Positions 43,901-54,871 of a stretch of DNA of 64,000 nucleotides are shown in pieces; position 1 is the first letter of the stretch; each line of letters begins with the position of its first letter. The stretch is from Fallopia convolvulus. Taxonomy: Eukaryota; Streptophyta; Magnoliopsida; Caryophyllales; Polygonaceae. The position numbers were made by a program, and so were the translations under genes. The notes below the pieces were generated by a model. The model ran no database searches and was not told the DNA's origin. It worked only from the letters and a program-made list of their open reading frames with translations. Location of the stretch: NCBI GenBank assembly GCA_964016875.1, contig OZ024719.1, positions 65,667,224 through 65,731,223 on the forward strand, in the 5' to 3' direction.

Positions 43901-46900
43901 ATTTCATCTCTAATATTATCTATGCCTAGAATTTGTGTACCTTCAGATGTGATGATTTCCTTAATTACTTTCCTATTACGTTTACCACTTGCAATTTTAT
44001 GAAAGTATCCTGTGTTAGCATCCGAGAGTTTGATGTGTTTTGTTTTAGCTCTTTGTTTCCAATATGTCTTATGGAACTTTAGGATGCATTCTTTTTTGTT
44101 CAATAGTCTGAGTTGTTTTTGGATAGCACTTGGTTGAGGTGAGATTAGGATAATTTTTTGGAGTTCAACCAATTGTTCTTCGATCTCTTTCAATTGCTCG
44201 AAAGTATTACCCAAAGTATGTTTATTCCATTTTTTGGCATGTTGCTTAAATAATTGTGTTTTCTTAGTCAGTTGGAACATATTTGAGCCTTGGAGTTGTA
44301 CTCTCCAAGCTTGCTTAACCACGTTTCTAAAGTCTTTTCTATACATCCACATTTTTTCCACTTTAAACGGTTGTGCTTTGATTGTTTCATCATTGCTTAG
44401 TTCCACCGTCACTTTGCAATGATCTGAGCTAGTGAAGGCATGGTTTTTGGCGCTAATGTTTGGAAACCATTGTATGATACTATTGCTTACTAGAACTCTA
44501 TCTAATTTCTCATAGATGTTGTCGATTTCAGTCTTATTCTTTCTCCAAGTGAAGGCATTCCCAATAGTCGGAATGTCTTCTAGAAGACAATCGTTTTTAA
44601 AGTTTAGTAATCTCTCAAATCGTCGGGATTCAGGATAAACGCCCCCTTTTTTTCCGTTAGGTTCTTGTATTTCATTGAGATCCCCTATCATAAGAGTAGG
44701 AAGGTTTAAATTTTGTATTGTTACTGTTAACTGGCTCCAAAACTCTTCTTTATCCCCGACACTGGGGGGAGCATAGGTAAAGCATAGGGCTATCGTACAT
44801 TTAGTAACTAAGTGGTAGTATTTTAAGATAACATACCTTGGTTCTTGTGCGATAACTGTAATTTCCTCATTGATGAGTTGTGTGTCTTCCAAAAAATGGC
44901 TATTCCTCCTGCCCGACCAGAGGCCGGAGACCATACAACATTGTCAAACCCCGCGCGTCTCCAAACCTGATCACTTGGAAGTGTTTCCGTTTTCGTTTCC
45001 GCTATTGCCATAATATGAATTCTTTGGATCTTACAGAAGGAGTCGAGTTCCGGCCAAAACGATTTTCTCACTATTCCCCTACAATTCCAGAATCCTATTT
45101 TCATGATAACTTGATATTTGATTGACCCACCCTGTTTCAATTTCCAAACAATATAAATTGGATTCTACCAGATTCATCGTTCCAAGGAGAGACAACTTGT
45201 TTACGGAATATCCTGATACGGTAATAGAATTTACACTTGTGATTTTAGCAAAGCAAATACTAGTCACACCCGAAATAATATGATCATCCAAATAACTATA
45301 CTGTTTCCTATCGTATCTATCGAACCATACACATTTCATTTGCACCAAATTAAATACAGTCAGTTTTTGACCTCTAATTGTCTTAGAGTAGAGTTTCAGT
45401 CTATTATATTTTTCTCCAAATCCTTGTATACAATTAAGGAGTGGGCCTTGACACCACCAGCAGTGCCACAAACGTTCCCCTGTTGTAATAATTACATTTT
45501 TGCCTCTGAATTGGTATAGTATCTTGGTGTCTTTAACTTGTTTGTTGACCTCCATAGAAGCCCTCCTTTGCCATTCTGTTTTGATTTCTTGTGGTTCCTG
45601 GATCATACAGTTTCTCATATGAAATATACAACAGTTAGCACACCAATATACACAATATTTATTGATCTTAAGCAAGCAAAAGTGTACAATGAATATCAAG
45701 TAGTTAAACCATTTGTATTCCAAGTGACTACAACAATTCATCTTATACATAAGTCTTATGTACAGATTATGCAAAACACATGTCCTAGTGTATACGGTAT
45801 ATAATCTTGTCTTCATTTTGGCCTTAATCAAGATCAAGGCCCTACTGTCACTACATTCTATTCTTCCACCTGGTATTGTTTCTTCCTTACATAAAATATT
45901 TTTCTCATTTCTCCTAATTAACAAGCAATAAGAGAAAGAACATTCATTAAGCTTTTTCAAGTTAGGCTGATATACGCTGCAGTACATCAAATTCATGGTT
46001 CCTAGATAGAATATCATGATCAAACCACAAAGTTCTCCCTTGAGTTGCCAATCCAAACTTAATTTCTGCCTCACTTCAATAGCCGCACCAAGAACAACAG
46101 CAAAGAGAGATGTTTCTTTAAGATGATTAATATTTTCTCTAACACCCGAGAGTTGCCCTAGAAAGGCGTTCATATCCATTTTCTCTTTGGTTCTACCCTT
46201 ATCTTTCTTAGATCCCGAGGGACCTGCCTCAAAAGGCTTAGAACTAGTGCCACCCTTTAAGGTCTCTTGGACCATGGTAGGCATAGGTCCAGATTGTTCA
46301 TTCAATTGATCATTAAGATCATGTTCTTTAGAGAAGGAGGAATCAAAACATGGTACCTGTTTAAAGGACATGTTTCTTTTGTTTTTCTCCATATGGGCAC
46401 AATGAAGGAAAGGATTCCAAAGAAAGGCAGTATAGCACGTTTCATCAAGAAGGTAAATCAGGGGAATATCAGTAGTGAGAGTGGTGTACCAGGCAAGATT
46501 GCAATTCACATATTTATTGGCAAACAAAGTGTTCAAATTACTCCACAAAATAGTAGCATATCTAAAGGCATGAATAGGGACGAGAAACGACCTGGAAGGA
46601 GTCATCATCCCTAGTATCCCTCGAGGCTCCTCCACAAGACTGGAGGAAGCAGTTTTCTTCAAAATCCCTATCAGATTCACCCGGAGAATCCGCTGAGAGC
46701 ACGCTCTACCAGGCCGCAGCGTTTTCCCTTCCCCAATTCGTCCCTCACTATATCGTAAGTATGCTAACCCTAGCCTCCACAATGAGCGTTGCTCACCCAA
46801 AGCTAGCCCCTTTTTTTTATCCCTTCTTTGATAGCATAGTATAACAGACATCATCCGGTCACAAGCCGCTTTCTTTCTACCGGTGAACGTCAAATTCGTC

Positions 46901-46905
46901 CTTCC
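40935..46905 (-). mobile_element. Near full-length L1-type LINE
   Basis: A 5.97-kb element on the minus strand. It is flanked by the 17-bp direct repeat TTTAACCATGTATTCTT (40918-40934 and 46906-46922), the target duplication of target-primed reverse transcription. The 3' end is a poly(A), seen as T's at 40933-40943, after CCTAATCCTTACCTAATC. It encodes an unrecognised ORF1 and an ORF2 with endonuclease, RT, zf-RVT and RNase H. One frameshift and two in-frame stops break ORF2. Related tails sit at 36486, 47603 and 54872. Confidence 0.92.
40972..45104 (-). pseudogene. LINE ORF2 (endonuclease-RT-RNase H), broken
   Basis: The likely start is the ATG at 45104 (MKIGFWNCRG), the usual N-terminus of an APE-type endonuclease; AETKTE, GDLNEI and SSDH supply its other active-site residues. 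The frame shifts near 44885. RT follows with YRPISLCSTIYKIISKII, GAFIANRAIQDN, KLDMEKAYDRVDWEYL, LRQGDPLSPFLF and the catalytic AFADD. A TAG at 42264-42262 and a TGA at 41922-41920 interrupt the zf-RVT region in the same frame. The RNase H at the end keeps its acidic residues (INFDAS, KAEALAL, EGDN, NAVADKIAKLG) and stops at 40972. It cuts target DNA and copies the element RNA in place. The copy is dead unless the breaks are assembly errors. Confidence 0.9.
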
Positions 46906-46914
46906 TTTAACCAT
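45079..46914 (-). CDS. LINE ORF1 candidate, 611 codons, unrecognised
   Basis: A fully open frame fills the 5' part of the LINE and ends 26 nt inside the start of ORF2 in another frame. The first ATG (46914) lies in the target duplication, so a start at 46854 (MMSVILCYQRR) or later is more natural. Plant L1 ORF1 proteins usually carry a DUF4283/RRM-like domain and a CCHC knuckle; neither is obvious. One sees a Lys/Ser-rich patch (AGPSGSKKDKGRTKEK) and two Cys-rich patches (CVYWCANCCIFHMRNC and LWHCWWCQGPLLNC) that do not fit CX2CX4HX4C. Such a long open frame is unlikely by chance in AT-rich DNA, yet ORF2 next to it has decayed. Function is unknown; an RNA-binding role is only inferred from position. 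Confidence 0.45.
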   Translation of the reverse strand: MVKGRTNLTFTGRKKAACDRMMSVILCYQRRDKKKGLALGEQRSLWRLGLAYLRYSEGRIGEGKTLRPGRACSQRILRVNLIGILKKTASSSLVEEPRGILGMMTPSRSFLVPIHAFRYATILWSNLNTLFANKYVNCNLAWYTTLTTDIPLIYLLDETCYTAFLWNPFLHCAHMEKNKRNMSFKQVPCFDSSFSKEHDLNDQLNEQSGPMPTMVQETLKGGTSSKPFEAGPSGSKKDKGRTKEKMDMNAFLGQLSGVRENINHLKETSLFAVVLGAAIEVRQKLSLDWQLKGELCGLIMIFYLGTMNLMYCSVYQPNLKKLNECSFSYCLLIRRNEKNILCKEETIPGGRIECSDSRALILIKAKMKTRLYTVYTRTCVLHNLYIRLMYKMNCCSHLEYKWFNYLIFIVHFCLLKINKYCVYWCANCCIFHMRNCMIQEPQEIKTEWQRRASMEVNKQVKDTKILYQFRGKNVIITTGERLWHCWWCQGPLLNCIQGFGEKYNRLKLYSKTIRGQKLTVFNLVQMKCVWFDRYDRKQYSYLDDHIISGVTSICFAKITSVNSITVSGYSVNKLSLLGTMNLVESNLYCLEIETGWVNQISSYHENRILEL

Positions 46915-47271
46915 GTATTCTTGTTAAAGATAACTTGATGCCAGACATATTTATGCATATGATTTTCGATTTTATCTTCTTAAAAAGGGGCGAACTTTCA
47001 CCCGTAATCACAAACAGGCGATACAAGTTTTCAATTTTTTTTTCAATATTTAGTTTAACAACTTGAATATCCCATATACAGATATACTTCTCCAATCCTA
47101 ACTACCCCATAGGCCCATACACAAATACGTAAGGATTCACTTTTCTCATCTAACTTAGAAAGGGTAATTTTTTTGAATAAAACTTAAAAAGGGTAATTAA
47201 GTTAGAAGAGTTAATTTTTTAATTTTTGGGACATGGGCTAAAACGTCATGTTTTGGTTAACGGAGGGAGTA

Positions 47272-47602
47272 CATACTTTTCTAGGGGAATAAAAACAAAG
47301 AAAGGTGAGAAAATAATCAAACCTTTCGAAAAGATTTTGTGAATCTTTTATTTTTGATATGTTTAGTTTTTTTTCATAGGGTTTATCAATTCTATTTTAG
47401 AGTTTTAGTTTCTAATTGGATTTCTTATAATGTGCCCTTGGAATACACTATAGAAATACGGGTAAGAAAATAGTTTTAAATTTTCAAAGTTGCATGCGGT
47501 AAATAGTTTTAACTCTATGGATTGAATACAATCACTAGCATATATGGCATATATGACTGCATGAGTAACTGTCAACGGAGATGATAGTATTTTGATTGCT
47601 CA
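47272..47602. other. Intergenic sequence
   Basis: No feature recognised between the end of the Stowaway element and the next LINE fragment. Confidence 0.5.
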
Positions 47603-47963
47603 CCGTCACGTAAAATCATACTCAACATTATTGGAGTGTAATTCAGGCCGAAGTAAGAGCTATGTATAACGTAGTTTTAGAGACCAAAACTAGAAACATG
47701 CGGAAGATCGAGATTGAGGGTGATAGTCTTATTACTATAAATGCCCTAAAAGGAAATAAGTCATGTCCATGGCAAATTGAAATGCTAATTGCCAACACAA
47801 TGGTCATACTACAGTCTTTTGACGAGGTTAGAGTCCAACATGTGCCTCGTGACTGTAATCAAGCGGCGGAGTTGATTGCTTCTTTGCGACATTCTTGCAA
47901 TATCAATCAAATTCAGACCCATCATGGACTCAGAATCCTCATCCGTAAGAATGCACTAGGCTG
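47603..47963 (+). pseudogene. LINE RNase H fragment
   Basis: The frame from 47662 reads MYNVVLETKTRNMRKIEIEG followed by DSLITINALKGNKSCPWQIE, then VPRDCNQAAELIASL and LRILIRKNALG with a stop at 47963. This is the C-terminal RNase H of the same LINE group, diverged from the full copy; the expected ADKIAKL is changed to AELIASL, losing the last catalytic Asp. The 5' boundary is not clear. The sequence ends near an A-rich stretch at 47988-48000. Confidence 0.7.
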
Positions 47964-47990
47964 ATTTTCGGCCTAATTTTTACCTACTCA

Positions 47991-48630
47991 AAAAATAAAA
48001 ACATTGACAAGTCATAAATGACTATATCACATGATTATTGATAACTTTAAAAAAAAAATCATATTTAACAATGTTTGCAGCCTAGGTTGGTAGGGTAATA
48101 ATATCCACAACTTAATGGTCATGAGTTCAAATCTCCATTCCCCATTTCCTAAGTTTCTCCTACCATTATTATTCAATAAAAAGTTTCTCCTACTGTGATT
48201 AAAAAAAAAGTTTGTCCTGCCAGACCAAAAAATAATTCTTATGCTAGTGATAGAAACCTACTTCATTGTTTTTTAAATGAACGTGTAATTTCATTCTCGA
48301 GGGAAAAAAGTTAGGTGAGCCCGACTATTACAAAGATTTCCTTATCCTTAATTTCACAAATCTTTTTCTTCTCTCTCGAGTCATCCCTGCTCGTAAAAAA
48401 TTTGTAACATGTTTAAAAACAATACTAGTAAATTCATTAGGCCATATAACTTGACTTTTGAAAGATTCTACGATTTAATTTCAAGCATTCCACATACATG
48501 ATAAATATAAATCATTGTCGTACTCCAAGTGATCGAATGGTAGCAAGCAAATCCAGACTTGCCTGAAATTTCCCCTTTGTTTCATACTTTCATTCATCGT
48601 AGGTCATTCAAGAAAATGCCAGGGTTTAAC
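47991..48630. other. AT-rich intergenic sequence
   Basis: Two phrases AGTTTCTCCTAC (near 48152 and 48182) are repeated, but nothing else is recognisable. AATTC at 48631-48635 is the left target duplication of the following solo LTR. Confidence 0.5.
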
Positions 48631-48635
48631 AATTC

Positions 48636-49054
48636 TGTTGAAAAACTAGCCCTAGAATCGAAGTATCAACGAGATCTATGAAGTAATCCAAGAAAGCATA
48701 AAACAGATGAACACACAAGTTGGTGACCCGGTTCGGATATAAATCCTACGTCCGGGAGTCTCAGTTCGGAGAGACCAACCCAAGATCCACTAAGTTTCCA
48801 AGATATTACAACAACAAGGTTACACTTCAACAACAGATCTCAAGATCTAAGCACAGAGATTCAAGGATAACAGAAAGAAACAACGAAAGGATGAAGAGAG
48901 AAATCTAATAGGGATTTGGCCCCCTATGAAGGTTGTCGAAGCTTTGAGATGAAGCTTCGATGATGGTTTTGCAGGATCTCGCCGAGAATAGCTTGCCGGA
49001 GTAAACGTCGCCAAGCTTCTCCACCGTCGCACCACAGATCTCTCTTCTTTCTCT

Positions 49055-49085
<31 letters not shown>

Positions 49086-49462
49086 AGATGCGCCGTTTAG
49101 GGTTTCAGTCAAGTGAGCTCGCAAGCGAGCTTCTAAGGAGTATTTATAGCTCGTCCAGAAGACGCTCCTCCCAAACGACGCGTTTCATCAAATGAACAAG
49201 TCGGTCATAAGGTAATTGGATTGGGCTTGTCATTTGGGCTTGATTTGTCTCCGAGAATAGGCCCAATAGTCCCGAGCTAGAATTTAGCAAGCTACCTCAA
49301 CAAAACCGAGTTACCGGGGAGGCCACAAGCTATTCTTCTAAACCCGGTTTGGCACTAAACCCGGTTTTCTCTTTGCTTTTGATTTGTTGACCCATTGTTC
49401 ATGTGCCATACCATTTGTTGTGTCACTCTAGTACTATAAACATAGGTTTAGAGATTTTAACA
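48636..49462 (-). mobile_element. Solo LTR with 5-bp target duplication
   Basis: 827 bp bounded by TGTTGAAAAACTAG and AGATTTTAACA, flanked by AATTC on both sides (48631-48635 and 49463-49467). On the minus strand a TATA-like GCTATAAATACTCC lies near 49135-49150, followed by a GA-rich leader, which indicates minus orientation. A (TC)n run is at 49056-49085. There is no internal region. It is not obviously related to the LTRs at 1.3 or 14 kb. Confidence 0.8.
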
Positions 49463-49508
49463 AATTCATTGTTCGCTCTCCATTCGACTCCAAAAGGGGT
49501 ATTATCTC

Positions 49509-50056
49509 CAGGGTCGTCCAATGAGTTTTAGAGGCCCTGTTCATATATAATAAATTTTATTATACATTATATAATTTTAAGAGACCTAAAATATTTATAG
49601 GAGTGTAGATAAATTAATGTACTAAACCTATACAAAAATTAAAATAACTTTAAACTATCCCATAAGTATTTTTTGATATTTATAATCCTCAATTTTTCTG
49701 GTAGAAATATTTTTAAATTTTTATTGGCATTAAAGAACAATGGTGATAGTTTACAATTCATTTACAAATAGGAAAATAAATTTTAATTTTGGGTAATAGT
49801 CTTACTAAAAAGGTAAAAACATCCAATAAAAATAAAGATTCAAGTTATAACTTTTAATTTTAGAAAAAGAGGCATCATTGAAATCAAACAAAAGCCCACT
49901 TCATTTTATACAATTAATTTATTAACCTTTAAATTAGTTTTAATTATTTTAAAACACATTACTATATTACATAATAATACTAATTAATCTAGAGGCCCCA
50001 TCAATATAGAGGCCCTGTATATGTGCACTGATTGCACATGCCCAGAGTCGGCACTG
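49509..50056. mobile_element. hAT-type non-autonomous element with exact 8-bp target duplication
   Basis: 548 bp. Left end CAGGGTCGTCCAATG; right end, read inward, CAGTGCCGACTCTGGGC. ATTATCTC occurs directly before (49501-49508) and after (50057-50064) the element. Subterminal GAGGCCCTGT words occur at both ends (49530, 50010) and the interior is AT-rich with no transposase frame. Confidence 0.9.
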
Positions 50057-50064
50057 ATTATCTC

Positions 50065-50505
50065 TATAGTTAGGGACTTAGGGATGATGATGATGATGAT
50101 GATGAGGGAAAATGGAGATTTTTCGTCATGCAGACGAGATGGTGGGAATAATTCTATGAACGGGGATGAGGATGTGAACGGGGATAGATCTTCCCACCTC
50201 ACCCTCGTTCCCACAATGATATATGTGGAAAATCCCTTGTTGGGGAACTAGAGAATTAGATCCTCATCGAGACAATATGTGAGTTTAACATGGTCGAATT
50301 TCACAATTTTTCTAATCTTAATTTACTATTTTTTGTTATCGATCTCATTCTATTATATTGATATTTTTTAGTTTAAAATTTTAAAAAAGTGTATTAAAAT
50401 TTACAAGAAGATAAATAAAAAAACTCACTATTTGAATGAAAAAATTCACGAAGGCTGCAGTAAATAAGGATAAATAAATGAGGATGGAGAATCTCCAACG
50501 GGAGG
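50065..50505. other. GGGGAT-rich repeat sequence, left of the Copia insertion
   Basis: Words such as ACGGGGATGAGGATG and a (GAT)n run at 50082-50105 resemble the left half of a hAT-type MITE whose other half may be 51621-51771 (ending GCCATCCCTA). The Copia remnant would then be inserted inside it. The left end of the host element was not defined. Confidence 0.45.
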
Positions 50506-50761
50506 TAAGAAATCATCAAAGATCTATAAAAACATTCATACTATCCTAGAGAACACTCAGAGAAGAGAAGAGAAAATAAGGCTCTCAGAAACAGAATTTT
50601 ATTACTTTGCAAGATACCTCAACTGGTTCTTGTTACTTGCTAGTTATAGCAGTTGGTTTACAAGATATTTGAGAGGAGCGTCTAACAACCTCCTAGCTTT
50701 CTCTTTACACTTTCAATTGGTAATGCCAGCTAAGCAGTACATCAGAGTAACTAACTCAACA
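50506..50761 (-). repeat. 3' LTR of the deleted Copia element
   Basis: Direct repeat of 51366-51620. On the minus strand it starts TGTTGAGTTAGTTACTC and ends GATTTCTTA. Confidence 0.85.
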
Positions 50762-50779
50762 CATCCCCCTCTCAAGTAG

Positions 50780-51352
50780 GAATTGGGAGTGAACTCACAA
50801 GACCTAACTTGCATTACCAAAAATTATGTTGTAACTCATCTAATGGCTTAGTTAACAAATCAGCCAATTGCAGTGAAGTTCTAACGAAAGTAGGATGTAA
50901 AAAACCCTTTAACAAGCTATTCTCTAACATAATGACATTCCAACTTCAAATGCTTAGTTCTCTCATGGAAAATAGGATTCTCAACTATATGCATTGCAGC
51001 TTTGTGGTCACAAAAGAGAGGAATAGGCAAAGGTATAGCAATGTTGAACTCTATCGTCAAACTATCAAGCCAAACAATTTCACTTGTTGCTGTTGACATA
51101 GCTCTATACTCTGCTTCAACAAAAGATTTTGAAACAGTTTTCTGCTTTTTTGTTTTCCAAGAGACTAGAGATGATCCAAGCAACATACAATACCCAGTCA
51201 AAGACTTGCCACTGAAAAAACAGGTTCCCCAGTCCGCATCACAGAAACCAGTAAAAGCAAGCTGTGACTGTGATGAGTAAAATAGACAAGTATCAATCGT
51301 GTCTCGAAGGTACTTTACAACATGTAGAGCAGCATTGAAATGTGGAACTCTT
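50780..51352 (-). pseudogene. Copia RNase H remnant
   Basis: On the minus strand, 51366-50917 encodes a recognisable Copia RNase H: FNAALHVVKYLRDTIDTC, FCDADWGTC, SLVSWKTKKQKTVSKS, VEAEYRAMS, FCDHKAAMHIVENP and HERTKHLKLECHYVRE. The frame closes at 50917 but degraded sequence continues towards the polypurine tract. The deletion fused the primer-site region directly to RNase H; gag, protease, integrase and RT are absent. Confidence 0.88.
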
Positions 51353-51365
51353 GGCTCTGATACCA

Positions 51366-51620
51366 TAAGAAATAATCAAAGATCTATAAAAACGCTCATA
51401 CTATCCTAGAGAACACTCAGAGAAGAGAAGAGAAAGTAAGGTTCTCAGAAACATAATTTTATTACTTTGCAAAATTCCTCAACTAGTTCTTGTTACTTGC
51501 TACTTATAGCAGTTGGTTTACAAGATATTTGAGAGGAACGTCTAACAAACTCCAAGTTTCCTCTTTACACTTTTAATTGGTAATGCCAGCTAAGCAGTAC
51601 ATTAGAGTAACTAACTCACA
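51366..51620 (-). repeat. 5' LTR of the deleted Copia element
   Basis: Direct repeat of 50506-50761. It ends, on the minus strand, immediately before the iMet-type primer site. Confidence 0.85.
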
Positions 51621-53859
51621 GGGCGGAGACTCCATGGGGATATAGAGACAAGAAAGATTCTTAATCCTCGCATGGGGATAGGAATGGAGATGGAGGAGAG
51701 TAAAATATTAAACGAGAATAGGGATGTGGAGGGGATTACCTGTCTCGTACCTACCCCATTGCCATCCCTATCTACATTTTAGATTAACAATCACGAAATT
51801 TACACATTTGGATTTAATGGGCCTATTAATTATATTGTTGGTAGAAAATCTCTCGTTTATGTGCAAGGTTTTCGGTAGGATTCACTTATTGAAATGATGA
51901 TTTTCTACTTTAATGATGATGATTATGTGGTTGTTAATCGAACACGAAATATTCAAGGATGAAAACGTTTATTCTTGCTTTCCTTAATAAGACTATAAAA
52001 TCTTCAGTTCAGCATCAATATCCTTTAACCAACATTCATGCATTTGATCACAAAACTTCCCCCTTTGCTATAGGGGTATATTCTCCCTTTTTCATGATCT
52101 TGAGTTGACCCAACAGGTCAATAGTGACAATGTTTACAAAATTTTGCATCGCTATTATAATATTTCAAATAAATGAACTACTGATATAAATATATATCAA
52201 AATAAAAAAATTGTTTAAAAAAATTAAAAATGATCAATATTCATTTGAATATAATTGAGAACAATATGCCAAAACCATGATCTAAACAATTTAAATTTTA
52301 TGAACCTTCACATTTATGAATTTAAAAATATAAATACGATTCATTTTCATGGTACTTGAACATATTTGAACCTTTTCATTTCATGTTGTTAAAGTATCTA
52401 AATTAAATTTAGCATTTAGTTGTCCATGTGGTTGGTTTTGGGTTTGATCAGATTCAGATCATACATTATATGGTCAGATTTGACTCATTTTGGATTTCAG
52501 ATGAGTTCGGTTGAGTCTAATGCGGATCGATTGAATCAATATTTCGAATTTGGTCATATTTAATTTGTCTGCTCTACTTGCAACATTGTTTTTTCTTCTT
52601 CTTTTTTTTTTTGATAAAAATATTGCTGGATCATTAATCCAAGTGTTTCTTCGCAAACTGTAATCCCTTTCAAATAAATATATTCGGTTTGGGTTTGAAC
52701 TGAAATGAGAAAACATGTCAATAGTATGCTTGGTTGGGTTAAGAGTTGAACTGGGCTAATTCGGCCTACTGGCCCAATAATGAGTTTCATTGACAGTATA
52801 TGGAATAAAAAGTAATTGGATTTTTTTTTAATGTGTGCCATTGACACACAATTAGAATTGTAATCTTGGTTTTCTATCAAAAAAAAAAGAATTATAATCT
52901 TAGTAAATCTATATATTGTTTGTTAATTTTAATTTTTTTAAAAGGGTTCATTAATATCAATTTAGGGAATAGTTTTGAAATAATTTTCCAAATTAATACT
53001 TTTATTGTGTGCCCATAAGCGTACATTAACCGAACCGAAAGTAATTTACACGGTGATGTAAGAATTTCCAATCACCTTTCCTTTTCAGTTAGTAGGTAAG
53101 TCTACAGTGTGTGTTGCATGCTGGAATTCGGGAATGAAATGATATATGGGATACGGAGATTTTCATACTTTATGAACACATGCAATTCTTATAGTAATTG
53201 CTTGTCAAAACAATTTTAAAATACTAATGAATGTGATATAATCTATGGCAACTATATTGATTTTATTAAAGATTAATTATTCTTCTTAAAGAGTTTTACA
53301 ATGCTCTCCAACATATAATCAATTTCGCTTTGCTGCTTTCATTTGCTCTTAAGTTGTTTACCAGCCGTATTTGGACTTGATTCAACGACACATAATAATA
53401 ACAAGCAACAAAATAAATTACTGAACTAAAAGCTTAAAAAAATTGATCATAAAAAATTAGTCTAACAATTACTTGTGAAAAACACTCACATGTAGTTGTT
53501 GAATTTACGTCGTGATCATAAAATCTAGCTATCTCAACCTTATAAGATATATGTCATATAAATATCACTACAAAATAAAAGTTTTATTAATAGCAAAATC
53601 ATATTATAGAAGTTACATGTCAGTTGAAAAAGATTTGGAAATATGTAGAATAGTTACGAGATTGATCCCAATTAGCCTCAAGATATGTTGCAACATCTCC
53701 TACCTCCTAAGCTTCGCCAAATAACAACCATAGAACTTGTAACAGTACTTGTCCATCAATCAAATCCATGTTGTCTCAAACCTATCTATCACACACCAAT
53801 GTATAATTTTTTAGAAAAGATGAACATGTTACCATTTAACAATATTATCACATGCCAAA
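51621..53859. other. Intergenic sequence, AT-rich
   Basis: 51621-51771 is GGGGAT-rich and ends like a hAT element (TTGCCATCCCTA). 52440-52560 contains GATCAGATTCAGATC-type words similar to a degenerate dispersed repeat. No gene could be recognised in the remainder. Confidence 0.45.
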
Positions 53860-54170
53860 AAGATTGGTTTGACGCCGCCTCCGCGCGCCGTCTCGACGAA
53901 GCCTCCGCAGTCGCCGGAGCTCGCGCGCAAGGCCGCCATCGACGTTGTCCGGTGCTGGCGTGCTGCTGCTGTTCGTTGTTCACTGTTGCTGTTGTTGCTC
54001 GTTCACCAGGAGGAAGAAGAGAAGCAGGGCTGAGCAAGCGGGCTGAAACAAGTTACTGGGCCCTTTATTGGCGGGCTCAAGGGAAAAGAATCAAAGGAGG
54101 CCCAATTCTCTTTTTTCTTGGATCAAGCCTTCAGATTTTTAAGGTTTGAAGAGGAGTGGTGGTTGGCCCA
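53860..54170. other. GC-rich island of unknown origin
   Basis: The composition changes abruptly to GC-rich (GCCGCCTCCGCGCGCCG, GCTGCTGCTGTTCGTTG) and back again. Open frames exist on both strands (for example 53685-54149 +), but neither resembles a known protein. GGGCCC and AAGGAGGCCCAATT words suggest a promoter/5' UTR fragment or an LTR piece. Function unknown. Confidence 0.35.
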
Positions 54171-54855
54171 AAATTTCGGTTAGCCCATTTCCGACCTCTT
54201 TTCGAGCCCAAATCCTTTTCCGTCTCGTTTGGTATATTCCCGACTCCTATTTAAGTGTTATTATTATTTTTAAATTATTTTCATTATAAATAAGGTTTAT
54301 TTTAGAATTTAAATAAAAGTTACCCATAGACTTTCCTAAAAAATATTTTTTAAGATTATATATCAAGCATGCCCACTTATCGGAGATGATCCCAACAGGC
54401 GTCAGCGTCGCGTAGCTAAGATCTAGGTGGTGTCGGGTACAGCTCCGCTCCTAGCATAGATAGAAGAAATGGGGTGTGTCAAATTATCATGGATGGGTCA
54501 CGTGAATAATATGTGAGAGGTATGTTTTTCATTTTGTTACGGGCATTTTGGTTATTTTGTATTAATAATTTTAGGATTTAGCTACATAGTTGTCAAACAC
54601 TTTTTATCCATCTAGTTCATATAATTAAAATTTCAATTACGAATCCAGCTCCAGTTAGGTGATGTCAAACAGAGCCTGCTTCACATCATTGTGGTCGAAT
54701 TACAACGTCCATTTTAAGGTACACTCATAAAAGATTTAATGAAAATTTGAAGTTAATTTTTAACATTTTTATATTCGACAAAGCCGTTTTATGGTGCAAA
54801 ATCAAAAATACAACTAATTTTCCCAAAAAATGAAAGAGAGAAGTTGAGGGGAAAG
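54171..54855. other. Intergenic sequence
   Basis: No gene recognised. It precedes the target duplication of the LINE fragment that follows. Confidence 0.45.
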
Positions 54856-54871
54856 AAAGAGGTAGAGAATG

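Larger units (their letters stand above)
40891..47269. mobile_element. Stowaway MITE split by a LINE insertion
   Basis: The left end is TTCCCTCCTTTAACCAAAAT (40891-40910) preceded by TA. The right end, read inward, is CTCCCTCCGTTAACCAAAAC (47269-47250), also next to TA (47270-47271). The outer parts (40891-40934 and 46923-47269, about 390 bp in total) form one Stowaway-type MITE, and the LINE at 40935-46905 sits inside it with its own target duplication. Confidence 0.8.
50506..51620 (-). mobile_element. Copia LTR element with most of the interior deleted
   Basis: LTRs 50506-50761 (3') and 51366-51620 (5') are about 255 bp each, read on the minus strand. The primer site TGGTATCAGAGCC (minus strand, 51365-51353) touches the 5' LTR. 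A polypurine tract GAGAGGGGGATG (minus strand) touches the 3' LTR. Between them only RNase H remains. Candidate flanks GGAGG and GGGCG do not form a clean target duplication. Confidence 0.85.
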
